DNA from: Anaerolineae bacterium
GTDB taxonomy: Bacteria > Chloroflexota > Anaerolineae > Aggregatilineales > Phototrophicaceae
Length of the DNA stretch: 64,000 nt
Assembly: GCA_022824565.1 (NCBI GenBank)
Contig: JAJDZQ010000159.1
Coordinates: 1 to 64,000 of the forward strand
Direction of reading: 5' to 3'
Shown: piece by piece, positions 53,684-62,184 of the stretch
Layout: each line of letters starts with the position of its first letter
Numbering within the stretch: position 1 is the first letter of the stretch
Notes under the pieces: model-generated
What the model was told of the DNA's origin: nothing
The model's database searches: none
What the model saw: only the letters and a program-made list of their open reading frames with translations
Translations under genes and position numbers: made by a program

Positions 53684-55107
53684 CCGTTTGCCTCCAAGCC
53701 TATGGACGCAATCCAGCTCCGCAAAGCCAATTGCAATTCGTCCTTGACAGATTTATGTTGCCGATTGTCCCACAGATTCTCCAATTCATGCGCATCGGCC
53801 CGCAAATCGTAGAGTTCGCCCGCTGCGCCTGCTTCGGCGATGAGCTTCCAGTCGTGGCTGCGGATCATCCGGATGCGGCCCGCCAGCGAGACCGGGTTGC
53901 CCTCCCAGGCCAGTCGTTCATCGGCTGGGTTGGTGTATAGCCTATCTTGCAGGCCTTCGCGCTGCAAGCGGGCTTCGTCAAATGGCTCGCCAGGCACGCC
54001 ATATTCACTAATGGCATACGGGCGGATCGGACCGCCAGATCCGCCGTCCCGCAGGAAGGGCAGCAGATTCACGCCCTGCGCCTGCTGCGGGCGCTGTACC
54101 CCTGCGGCGGCCGCAAATGTCGGCATCAGATCAATGTGCGAGGCGAAGCGGTCGTCAAGGCGGCCACAATCAATTTGGTCGGGCCAGCGCGCAATCAAGG
54201 GCACCCGTGTCAGCACGTCATAGAGCGCGGGACTCTTGGTGAACAGACCATGGTCCCCTTGGTAATCTCCATGATCGCTTGTGAAGACCAGCAAGGTGTT
54301 TTCGCTCAGTCCGCGCTCGTCCAGCAGGTCGAGGATTCGTCCGATTTCGCCGTCAATCATCATCACCATGCCGTAATAGACACGGCGCATCAAGCCGACT
54401 TGTGCCGCGCTGAAAGGAATGACGGCATCGTTGTTGCGCTGGTGAAATTGCTGTCTGAAGGGTTTGCCCGCCATAGCCAGCCCGTCCGGCTCGAGTTGCG
54501 GCGGCGGCAAGTCGTCAACCATTGAAAAGTACGGCTGCGGCGCTTCGTAGGGCGTATGTGGATACAAGTACGACAGCCACAGAAAGAATGGCTGGGCGGC
54601 TTCGGCGCAGCGAGTTATAAAGCGCAGCGCAGATTCGGTCTTGGCGTGTTCCGAAGTGACCGAAGTCGGGACCGGCTCTTCAACCAGGCGCGCATACTTG
54701 CGACGCCGGGTACAAACCCAGTCCAGATAGTCGCCCCACTCCGGGTGTGCTTCCAGCGCCGGATTCTCGTCCCAGCAATCGAAGTCGGCAGCGGTCAAAA
54801 AGGAGTGGTTCTTCCCGACCAAGCCCGTTGCATAGCCGGCTTCCCGAAGCATTGTCGGGATATCGGTCGGCGGCCGTGCGGCTCGGTCGTGGTTGGAGTA
54901 GCAACCGTGCGTACTTGTCCACTGGCCGCTGTGCAGGCTCCAGCGGTTGGCGAGGCAAACCGGTGAAGGCGTGGTCGCATGCGTGAAGGCCACGCCGTCG
55001 CGCGTCAGCCGGTTTAGATTGGGTGTGCGAATCCGGCTGTTGCCCAAAGCCTGAATCGTATCAAAACGTTGCTGATCTGTGTAGATGAGCAGGATGTTTG
55101 GTTTCAC
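53680..55107 (-). CDS. Sulfatase, formylglycine-dependent, no signal peptide (unit member)
   Basis: 475 residues. MKPNILLIYTDQQRFDTIQ opens the domain with the metal-binding Asp. The maturation motif is CLANR (C51), fitting C-x-A-x-R, followed by WSLHSGQWTSTHG. The second metal site is VFTSDHGDYQGDHGL, near 280. Cytoplasmic by lack of a signal. It overlaps the FAD enzyme by 4 bp and lies 3 bp after the PhyH gene upstream, so the order of action may be oxygenation, desulfation and oxidation on one substrate, which is inference. Confidence 0.9.
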   Translation of the reverse strand: MKPNILLIYTDQQRFDTIQALGNSRIRTPNLNRLTRDGVAFTHATTPSPVCLANRWSLHSGQWTSTHGCYSNHDRAARPPTDIPTMLREAGYATGLVGKNHSFLTAADFDCWDENPALEAHPEWGDYLDWVCTRRRKYARLVEEPVPTSVTSEHAKTESALRFITRCAEAAQPFFLWLSYLYPHTPYEAPQPYFSMVDDLPPPQLEPDGLAMAGKPFRQQFHQRNNDAVIPFSAAQVGLMRRVYYGMVMMIDGEIGRILDLLDERGLSENTLLVFTSDHGDYQGDHGLFTKSPALYDVLTRVPLIARWPDQIDCGRLDDRFASHIDLMPTFAAAAGVQRPQQAQGVNLLPFLRDGGSGGPIRPYAISEYGVPGEPFDEARLQREGLQDRLYTNPADERLAWEGNPVSLAGRIRMIRSHDWKLIAEAGAAGELYDLRADAHELENLWDNRQHKSVKDELQLALRSWIASIGLEANG

Positions 55108-55110
55108 ACC

Positions 55111-55962
55111 TTAGTCGCCGTGTCGATCTTGCTCGATTCCATGCTGCTGGCACCAGTCGTTGAGCGGGTTGAAGCCGCCGCTGGGCTGGAATTCCAGTGT
55201 GTCGTCCAGGTCTTCGCCAACCAGATATTGTTCCAGGTCGCTGAGTTTTTCCAGGAAAGGCTTGTCCTGCTTGACATAATCCATCGGTTTCAGCCAGCGA
55301 TAGGCATAGCCAATCATGACGGCTTTGCGCGTGATGCCCGTGAAGTTGGGCGCGCCTGCATGCCAGGTGCGATATTCAAAAATCACGCAATCGCCTGGAT
55401 TCAACAGCGGCTCGATGGCGTTGACGGGGTCGGTCGCGCCCGCTGGGATGTCGATGCGCTCCTTGAGCTGGTTGCTGCCCGGCGCGAGCATGGTGACGCC
55501 GCTATTGGGCTGGCTGAGGTCGGTCAGGTAAAAGGCGCACTTCAAGCCGATGCGCGGATAATTGGCTGCGCCCAGGTCCATCGATGTCCGGCCATTGTCG
55601 CGGTGCCAGCCGGGCCGGCGGATGCTGTCGGGCGTGCCGGGCGGGTCGGGATGCCGATAGATGAGATGGCTGGTGGAAAGTTGCAGGTTCGAGCCCAGCA
55701 ATTGGATCACCAGGGGCAGCGTGACCTGGTTGGTCAGCAGCGGGATGAAGGCATCGTCCATCGTGATGCAGTTGCGAAAGCCATCATATATCCCGCCGCC
55801 TTGCACGAAGCGGTTGAAGCGCTGGTCGGTGGCCAGCAGTCGGTCGCCGGCTTCAATCAAGCTGCTGATGGCACCATCATCAAGCACATTGCGGACAATT
55901 AGATAGCCATTGTCGCGGAATTGACTGCGCTGTTCATCGCTAAGCTCGGTGTAGCCTTCCAT
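55111..55962 (-). CDS. PhyH-family Fe(II)/2-oxoglutarate dioxygenase
   Basis: 283 residues. Intact iron triad: H120-x-D122 in GWHRDNG and H201 in TWHAGAPNF. The 2-oxoglutarate Arg is likely in ITRKAVMIGY. Substrates of bacterial PhyH enzymes are varied (CoA thioesters, ectoine, methylated sugars, phosphonates), so the name phytanoyl-CoA dioxygenase is only a family label. It differs from the second PhyH gene at 50569, which lacks the Asp. ATG 55962, 21 bp after the unknown gene. Confidence 0.85.
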   Translation of the reverse strand: MEGYTELSDEQRSQFRDNGYLIVRNVLDDGAISSLIEAGDRLLATDQRFNRFVQGGGIYDGFRNCITMDDAFIPLLTNQVTLPLVIQLLGSNLQLSTSHLIYRHPDPPGTPDSIRRPGWHRDNGRTSMDLGAANYPRIGLKCAFYLTDLSQPNSGVTMLAPGSNQLKERIDIPAGATDPVNAIEPLLNPGDCVIFEYRTWHAGAPNFTGITRKAVMIGYAYRWLKPMDYVKQDKPFLEKLSDLEQYLVGEDLDDTLEFQPSGGFNPLNDWCQQHGIEQDRHGD

Positions 55963-55983
55963 GCTAAAATCTCCAATTTCTTC

Positions 55984-57369
55984 TTATGTATAGGTGAAGT
56001 AGGCGGTGGCGGTGCAATTGGCGTTGCTGCGAATGCGCACCCAATGCGCGCTGTAGCCGGGCGGGAATGTATGATGCGCATAATCGCCGGGCGCGACATC
56101 GAGGCGGGCATAGGTCTTCCAGCTGCCATTGCCCAGGAAGTCGACCTCGATGCTAAATTGGACTGGCTCGGCACCATCGTTGCACAGGTGCAGCGCCTTG
56201 TTGTCGAAGCCGGTCATCAAATAGGGGTCGGAGGCTTGGCCCGCGGCGACAGCATCTTCCCACCAGACTCCGCCCCAGCCGGCCGGTTTGCCGAAGTTCC
56301 ACAGGTCATCGGTCTTGCCAAAATACAAGCCGGATTGAGGCTCGCCAGCCAGTTGATTCGCGCCATGATGCGGGCTGGCATTGTCGCTGCCCAGCACCAG
56401 CATGCCACGATAAGTGCAAAAGTCGCCCAGCACCCAAAGATGTGTGGAGATGGGGCGGACACCCCAGATGTGATTCTCGTATGCCCAGGGCGAAAGCTCA
56501 TAAAACAGGCCATGACAATCCAGAATGAAGCGCTCGTGATCGACTTCGCGGATGCGGGGCCATTCGGTCTGCCACATGTGGTCGAAGCAGTGGCTGGCTT
56601 TGGGCAGGCGATAGCGCTTCCATTGCCCGTTCGCCTCGGTATACACTTGCAAGATGGCTGACCGTTTGTCCCAGCCCATGGCGAAGATCGTGCCAGCGAA
56701 GTTGCCGCGCCCATTGACCTCGATGAAGGGGTTGCGCTCGATAATGCGCCAGGTCTCGCCATCCCATTCCGCCAGCCGGCCAGCCGCTTCTGTGCCCAGA
56801 TAGTCGCGTTCGTCATAGCTGTTGTTGGCCACGATGACGCGCCCGAAGTTGCTGTAGGCGGCTTTGAAATGCGCGTATTCATGGTCGGGCACACCCAATT
56901 CGACCGTCAAATCCGCTAGCCAGGTCGGCTGCAGGGTATGTACATCCAGCTCATAGAATTCGCCTTCCATGCCCAGCATATAGACTTTGTTGGCGGGGTC
57001 GTGCAAGTGGCGCATGGTCGAGCACAGACGCACCTCGCGCAGCGCCTCGATGGTGCGCACCTCTCCGCGCGCGTCAATTGCATGCGGACCGATGAAGCAC
57101 TGGTTGGACTCAAAATGCACCATGCGGTTGGTGTATGTGCCCACGCAGCTTTGTGCATGCTTGTCGATTTTCAGGCGCTCGTTGATGCGATACAGGCCGG
57201 TGCCGACCCCGCTGGGCGACTTGTGCGATACATAAGTAACCAGCCACAGCGCGCCCGCCCAGGCCATCATCGCGCCGATGCCGCATTCGCTGCGCGGTGG
57301 TCCCAGTTCTGCGCTGAGCGCCAAATGGGGGAAAACGCCGCTTAAGTTCAAGTGATTGTCTGCTGTCAT
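55984..57369 (-). CDS. Unknown 461-residue protein of the sulfatase unit, beta-rich
   Basis: 461 residues, no signal peptide or membrane helix. I do not recognise the family. The sequence is rich in short beta strands with repeated aromatic/charged motifs (ALWLVTYVSHKSPSGVGTGL, KVYMLGMEGEFYELDVHT, HLWVLGDFCTYRGMLVLGSD), as in a beta-propeller, with a C-terminal beta-sandwich-like tail (SIEVDFLGNGSWKTYARL). Its start overlaps the stop of the sulfatase gene upstream by 4 bp, so it is a true member of the unit. It may be a lyase or isomerase scaffold, or a carbohydrate-binding protein, acting on the imported compound. Confidence 0.6.
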   Translation of the reverse strand: MTADNHLNLSGVFPHLALSAELGPPRSECGIGAMMAWAGALWLVTYVSHKSPSGVGTGLYRINERLKIDKHAQSCVGTYTNRMVHFESNQCFIGPHAIDARGEVRTIEALREVRLCSTMRHLHDPANKVYMLGMEGEFYELDVHTLQPTWLADLTVELGVPDHEYAHFKAAYSNFGRVIVANNSYDERDYLGTEAAGRLAEWDGETWRIIERNPFIEVNGRGNFAGTIFAMGWDKRSAILQVYTEANGQWKRYRLPKASHCFDHMWQTEWPRIREVDHERFILDCHGLFYELSPWAYENHIWGVRPISTHLWVLGDFCTYRGMLVLGSDNASPHHGANQLAGEPQSGLYFGKTDDLWNFGKPAGWGGVWWEDAVAAGQASDPYLMTGFDNKALHLCNDGAEPVQFSIEVDFLGNGSWKTYARLDVAPGDYAHHTFPPGYSAHWVRIRSNANCTATAYFTYT

Positions 57370-58658
57370 GCCGCCTCGCGATTGTTAGCTGTGATTTGGT
57401 GTCGCCAGCGCCGCAGTTCGTCGTCCAGCAGATTGACGATGCCCGCGCAGGCATAGTCGCCCAGACGATTATCGAGTTCGTATGGGTCTTCTCGCAGATT
57501 GTATAGCGCAGCCGGTTCGCCGCGCAGGTCGCTGGTTACAAGTTTCCAGTCCTGTGTCGTCGCGCACAGGTTGCCGTGTTCACTGATGGCGACGCGGTCG
57601 GGCGTGTCCATGTCGCTCTCAATGCACGGTCGCAGCGAGATTCCGTCGCCGGGCAGGTCAACAGGGCAGTCCGCGAAATCTAGCAGCGTCGGCAGCAAGT
57701 CGATGGTCGCGGCGCAGGTTTCTGTGCGCTGACTGCGCGTCTGCCCCGGCGCTCGCAGAATCAACGGCACATGCAGCGCCTCTTCATACATGACGCCTTT
57801 GCCGAACAAGCCATGCGCGCCAGCCATTTCGCCATGATCCGATGTGAATACGACCAGGGTATTCTCGCGCAGTTTCAGGTCATCCAGCCCGCGCAGCAGT
57901 CTACCAAAAGCCGCGTCCAGGTGGCTTATCTCGCCAAAATAGCGCTGACGAAACTCCCCAACAGCGTAGTCTGCGTTCCACACTTCATGCTTGAACCAGG
58001 TGTTCTGGTCGGCATTTGGCTCTGGCAGCAGATCGCAGTTGGCATACATTTCCATGAATTCGTCTGGCGGCGAGCAGGGCGGGTGCGGCGCTTGATACGA
58101 GACCAGCATGAAGAATGGCGCGTTTTCACCCGCCGCTTGACCAAGCTGTGCAACGGCAATGTCGGTAAGAGCGTCTGTTTCGTGCCCGCGCATAGCGATT
58201 GCGTCATCCGCGTCGTCCGCCCAAATCAGCCCGCGCCAGTGGTCGACATGATGGCTCTCCCAGCCGATGAAATGCTGGAATCCCGCCCGCGATTCTGGCG
58301 GCACTGACCGATTCCGTTGCGGCGCGCCGCTGAGATGCCACTTGCCCAGCCAGTGCGTGGCATAGCCGGCTGCGTTGAGATAGTCGGCGAGCGACGGCAG
58401 GTCGGCTGGATACGCCTGGCCGTTTTTGGTTATGCCGGTCTGCGACGGATACAAGCCGCTCAGCAGGCAGCCGCGATAAGGCGTGCAGATGGGCGAAGTG
58501 GTGATCGCCCGCTCAAAGACCGTGCTCTCCCCTGTGAAAGCATCCAGAATTGGCGTCGAAACGACCGGATTCCCATAAGTCGGCAGCCAGCGCGCGCCCA
58601 GTTGATCGACCAGCACGAAGAGGATATGCGGACGCGCTCCCACAGTGGGCAGCCTCAA
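57366..58658 (-). CDS. Sulfatase, formylglycine-dependent, no signal peptide (unit member)
   Basis: 430 residues. PHILFVLVDQLGARWLPTYG gives the first metal Asp (D18). The maturation motif CTPYR (C58) followed by GCLLSGLYPSQTG fits C-x-P-x-R. A second metal site is FTSDHGEMAGAHGLFGKG. TTG 58658 overlaps the upstream permease stop (TTGA); GTG 58643 would give a shorter N-terminus closer to the family. It differs in sequence from the other unit sulfatase (53680), so the two probably act on different sulfate positions. Confidence 0.9.
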   Translation of the reverse strand: MRLPTVGARPHILFVLVDQLGARWLPTYGNPVVSTPILDAFTGESTVFERAITTSPICTPYRGCLLSGLYPSQTGITKNGQAYPADLPSLADYLNAAGYATHWLGKWHLSGAPQRNRSVPPESRAGFQHFIGWESHHVDHWRGLIWADDADDAIAMRGHETDALTDIAVAQLGQAAGENAPFFMLVSYQAPHPPCSPPDEFMEMYANCDLLPEPNADQNTWFKHEVWNADYAVGEFRQRYFGEISHLDAAFGRLLRGLDDLKLRENTLVVFTSDHGEMAGAHGLFGKGVMYEEALHVPLILRAPGQTRSQRTETCAATIDLLPTLLDFADCPVDLPGDGISLRPCIESDMDTPDRVAISEHGNLCATTQDWKLVTSDLRGEPAALYNLREDPYELDNRLGDYACAGIVNLLDDELRRWRHQITANNREAA

Positions 58659-59539
58659 CCCTTTAAGCCAGAGATGTTTGCGCCCTGGATGAACTGCTTT
58701 TGAAACAGGAAGAAGACGATCAATACAGGCATCACCATCAGGGTCGAAGCGGCCATCTGCTGGTTGTAGATGCCGCCTTGCCCGGGCAAAGAAGTGAACT
58801 TGTACAGACCAATCGCGAGCGTGTGCAAGTCGGGATCTTTCAAATAAATCAAGGGACCCAAGAAATCGTTCCAGCTATTCTGGAAGCTCAGGATGGCGAT
58901 GACGACGATGGCGGGCTTGGCGAGCGGGATCATCACTTGCGTGAAGATCCTCACTTCGCTCGCGCCATCGATTTTTGCCGCGTCGAGCAAATCCTGCGGG
59001 ATGCCCAAGAAGAATTGCCGACAGATGAAAATATAAAAGGCGTTGCCGAAGAAATTGGGCACGATCAACGGATAAAAGGTGTCGATCCAGCCGATGGCTT
59101 CATAAGCGGCATAGACCGGTATCAAGCGCACGGCGAATGGCAGCATCAATGTCGCCAGCAGAATCAAAAAGAGCGCATCGCGAAACGGGAATCGAAAACG
59201 GGCAAAACCATAGGCGACGAGCGTGCAAGAGCCGATGTCGCCGATGAGCGAGATGATGGTGACGAACATGGTATTGCGAAAAGTGATTCCGAAGTTCCAA
59301 AACTGCAGCGCGTCTGTATAATTTTCTGGCTGCCAAACGCGCGGTATCCACTGCACAGGGAAGACGCCGACCTGGTCTAAAGGCATAAAAGACGACATGA
59401 ACATCCAAAATAGCGGCGCCAGGAACCAGAGGCTCATCACGATGAGCAATAGATAGAGCAGGGCGCGGCTGACAAATCGCGTTATGCGGACGAAGCCGTC
59501 GCTATCCAAGAAGCGCTGTGTTGTTGTCGCTGCTGCCAT
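58655..59539 (-). CDS. Sugar ABC transporter permease, MalG type, importer 4
   Basis: 294 residues, six membrane helices (ALLYLLLIVMSLWFLAPLFW at the first). The EAA-type loop is LDAAKIDGASEVRIFTQVMI near 190, and the C-terminus FIQGANISGLKG. ATG 59539 overlaps the upstream TAA (TAATG), and an in-frame start at 59572 is within the upstream gene. It is co-transcribed with the sulfatase/oxygenase genes. Confidence 0.9.
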   Translation of the reverse strand: MAAATTTQRFLDSDGFVRITRFVSRALLYLLLIVMSLWFLAPLFWMFMSSFMPLDQVGVFPVQWIPRVWQPENYTDALQFWNFGITFRNTMFVTIISLIGDIGSCTLVAYGFARFRFPFRDALFLILLATLMLPFAVRLIPVYAAYEAIGWIDTFYPLIVPNFFGNAFYIFICRQFFLGIPQDLLDAAKIDGASEVRIFTQVMIPLAKPAIVVIAILSFQNSWNDFLGPLIYLKDPDLHTLAIGLYKFTSLPGQGGIYNQQMAASTLMVMPVLIVFFLFQKQFIQGANISGLKG

Positions 59540-60504
59540 TAGCTCGTCTCTCCGCCTTGATAAAAGACCCAACGTTGCGATGTCGCCACGATCACCGCTG
59601 TGAAAACGAAAATGATGATGAAGAGGATCCAGGCGAGAGCGGAAGAATAGCCCATCTGTGGCGGCAGGTATTGGAATGCGTGATCAAACAAGTGCAGGAC
59701 ATAGGTTCGTGTCGCGTCTCGGGGCGCGCCGCCAGTCATGATGAAAATCTGCGTGAAAACTTGGAACGCGCCGATGATATTGATGAGCACATTCAGATAA
59801 ATGGTCGGCGTCATCAACGGGATGGTCACGCGCCGCAGACGTTGGAAGACATTCGCGCCGTCTATCTTGGCCGCGTCATAGTATTCTTCTGGGATGCCTT
59901 GCAAGCCAGCCAGAAAGATCACCATGGTTACGCCCACCCAGGTGGTGCTCATAATCAAAAAGGCGATCATGGCAAAATCGGGGTCGGCGAACCAGCGAAT
60001 CCGCGGCAGGCCAATCGCATATAGCAAGGAATTGAGCAAGCCAGCCCGGGCATTGAGCACATAGAGCCAGATGACCGACAGGGCGACGATCGGCACGACG
60101 GACGGCAAATAAAACAAGGTCCGCCACAGACCCAAGAAACGCACTTTGGTATTGAGCAGCAGCGCCAGGGCAAAGCCAAGCACGATGCGGATGACCACCG
60201 AGCCGCCAACATAAACGGCGGTATTGCGCAGCGACTTCAAGAACAGGGGGTCGTCGGTGAACATGTGAACATAATGTTCCAGCCCCACCCACCTCGGCGG
60301 CGCGACGATGTTGTATTTGGTGAAGCTGAGCAAGAAGGACGCGACGAAGGGAAATAGCGCGAACAAGAGAACGCCGATGATCCAGGGCGTGATGAACAGC
60401 AAACCGAACTTGGCTTCGCGTTTGCGCATGGGCGAAAGATCGCGCCAACGGGTTCGTCTGCGGCCTCGCAGCGCACTCAGCTGCGCGCCAAATGCTTGTG
60501 CCAT
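59539..60504 (-). CDS. Sugar ABC transporter permease, MalF type, importer 4
   Basis: 321 residues. N-terminal basic segment (RGRRRTRWRDLSPMRKREAK), then FGLLFITPWIIGVLLFALFP and five further helices. The EAA loop is YDAAKIDGANVFQRLRRVTI near 225. ATG 60504. It follows the binding-protein gene by 78 bp with a hairpin in the gap. Confidence 0.9.
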   Translation of the reverse strand: MAQAFGAQLSALRGRRRTRWRDLSPMRKREAKFGLLFITPWIIGVLLFALFPFVASFLLSFTKYNIVAPPRWVGLEHYVHMFTDDPLFLKSLRNTAVYVGGSVVIRIVLGFALALLLNTKVRFLGLWRTLFYLPSVVPIVALSVIWLYVLNARAGLLNSLLYAIGLPRIRWFADPDFAMIAFLIMSTTWVGVTMVIFLAGLQGIPEEYYDAAKIDGANVFQRLRRVTIPLMTPTIYLNVLINIIGAFQVFTQIFIMTGGAPRDATRTYVLHLFDHAFQYLPPQMGYSSALAWILFIIIFVFTAVIVATSQRWVFYQGGETS

Positions 60505-60533
60505 CTTGCTTTCCCCTGAGTCGCTCCGCGCGG

Positions 60534-60571
60534 GTGATGATGCAGAGCGCCCAACGAGCGCCCCGCATCAC
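60534..60571 (-). other. Stem-loop between binding protein and permease, importer 4
   Basis: GTGATG (60534-60539) with CATCAC (60566-60571), and neighbouring TGC/GCA pairs. It is weaker than the other junction hairpins. Confidence 0.35.
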
Positions 60572-60582
60572 AAAATTTCGCT

Positions 60583-61905
60583 CTAGCCGTATTCTTCCCA
60601 GAAGCTATCCAGCAGGTCCTGGATCTCCGCCTCGGCGCTTGCCAATGCGTCTGCGATGGAACTATCGCCGAAGAGCACATCTTCTAGCATGCGGTTGAGG
60701 ATCTGGTTGGCTTCGGGCTGGACGGGCGCGACAGGCACCAGGTAGTCCAGCGCGGCGACGCCCAGGATAGACTCGGCGCGGGGATGCTCGACGCCGTCTT
60801 TCTCATAGCCATTGCATTCCACCAGCGGTGAGGGACGTTGCTGCTGCTGGATAAACCAGCATGCGCCATCGCCTTCGACCTCTGTGGTCAGCCATTTCAC
60901 CAGTTTCCAGGCTTCGTCTGGGTGCGCGGCATTCTTGGGGATCATGTAGCCCCAGCCACCGTGCGCGCCACCACGCCGGTCGGCGCTGCCACTCGGTCCG
61001 TAGGGGATGGGAGCGACATCGTAATTCAAGGTATCGGCATGGTCTTCCAGTTGGAAGAGCGTCCACGAGCCGTTGGATTCGATCGACACCAAGCCTTGGA
61101 TGAGCGGACCCTGGTCAAATTCGCCAGACATCTCCCAGAAGGCATTCAACTCTTCGATGCCATAGTTGATCTCGGTCATCGCCTGCATGAATTCGAGCGT
61201 CTCCATGCCAGCTTCGTTGTTGATGGTGATCGTGCGCAGGTCGTCGCTGATCCAGGTTTGACCGTTGGCATTCAGCCAAGCCAAGAAGGGGAAGCCGGTG
61301 GTCGCATTGGCGTTGAAACCGACTCGCTCCAAGAAGCTGCCATCGCCTACGGTGAGCGCTTCAGCCACCTCGAGCATCTCGTCCCAGGTTTCGGGGAAGC
61401 TCTCGATGCCGGCTTCGGCAAAGTGGTCGGTGTTGTACCAGGCGATCGCAAACGCGCCACCACCAGGCAGCGGCAGCAGCCAGGTCTTGCCGTTGAACTG
61501 CGTGCCAGCAAATTCAGACGGGTGGAAGATGGCGGGGTCGACACCATCGGCGGCCATGTAATCGTCCAACGGGATGATGGACTCGGTCGCCGCGAAGAAG
61601 GGCAGGTCGTGGCGGCCAAACATGGTTACATCCGGCGGATTGCCGGCCGCGATGGCAGCCAACAGATTCTGCAAGCGGTTATCCCAAGGCAGGAATACAT
61701 TGTCGACGCAAATGCCCGGGTGGGCATCTTCAAAAGCAGCGACCTGATGCTCTTGCAGCGGGATGCGGTTGCCGCCCCAGTGATGCCAATAGGTGAGCGT
61801 GACATCGCCTTCGCAGTCGGGGTTCTGCGCCGAAACTGCCGAAAGCGGCAGCATCACTAGCAGCATCACAGCGACTAGCAGCAAAAGCGTGGATTTCTTG
61901 AACAC
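60583..61905 (-). CDS. Sugar ABC transporter substrate-binding protein (family 1), importer 4
   Basis: 440 residues with signal peptide LLLLVAVMLLVMLPLSAVSA, cleaved near SAQ-NPD, no lipobox. Core: VTLTYWHHWGGNRIPLQEHQ, FLPWDNRLQNLLAAIAAGNP and PDVTMFGRHDLPFFAA. It has a WFIQQQQRPS segment in the binding region and ends in an acidic helix. As first gene of the unit, it should recognise the sulfated or oxidisable carbohydrate that the downstream enzymes process. AAAGGAGAA lies before ATG 61905. Confidence 0.88.
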   Translation of the reverse strand: MFKKSTLLLLVAVMLLVMLPLSAVSAQNPDCEGDVTLTYWHHWGGNRIPLQEHQVAAFEDAHPGICVDNVFLPWDNRLQNLLAAIAAGNPPDVTMFGRHDLPFFAATESIIPLDDYMAADGVDPAIFHPSEFAGTQFNGKTWLLPLPGGGAFAIAWYNTDHFAEAGIESFPETWDEMLEVAEALTVGDGSFLERVGFNANATTGFPFLAWLNANGQTWISDDLRTITINNEAGMETLEFMQAMTEINYGIEELNAFWEMSGEFDQGPLIQGLVSIESNGSWTLFQLEDHADTLNYDVAPIPYGPSGSADRRGGAHGGWGYMIPKNAAHPDEAWKLVKWLTTEVEGDGACWFIQQQQRPSPLVECNGYEKDGVEHPRAESILGVAALDYLVPVAPVQPEANQILNRMLEDVLFGDSSIADALASAEAEIQDLLDSFWEEYG

Positions 61906-62184
61906 GAGATTCTCCTTTCAATACGGAAATGGAATGTAAAGCAAATTGCCGATGCTTGTATTGCCAAGAGCCATCCAGGCGAAGAGACCGATGCAAACGC
62001 CCCCCTACCTGTTTGACAGGCGCGCAGGCAATTATTGAAAAATAGTATAATGCGGAGTTCGGTTGAACGCAAATATTGAATGCAACGGGCGTGATGATTT
62101 TGTGGAGATGGCATCGCTGCCCCCTCCCCACAGCCCCTTACCACCAATATGAGGGAAGGGAGCGCTACACCGTTGTGAAGTCCC
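61906..62184. repeat. Intergenic region with a CCCTCCCC-type repeat
   Basis: The gap holds a copy (62114-62168) of the G-rich repeat also at 14010-14066, in opposite orientation, ending in GGGAGCGCTAC. A TATAAT at 62046-62051 is not preceded by a fitting -35. No gene or clear promoter was seen, although the binding-protein promoter must lie near here. Confidence 0.6.

Noticed and set aside
50569-61905. Secondary-metabolite (NRPS/PKS) cluster because of PhyH, FAD enzyme and possible halogenase
   Set aside because: No carrier-protein, adenylation, condensation or ketosynthase domain is present; the sugar importer and sulfatases point to catabolism.
62046-62051. TATAAT as a + strand promoter
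   Set aside because: The nearest TTGACA (62013-62018) is 27 bp away and the downstream gene is on the other strand.
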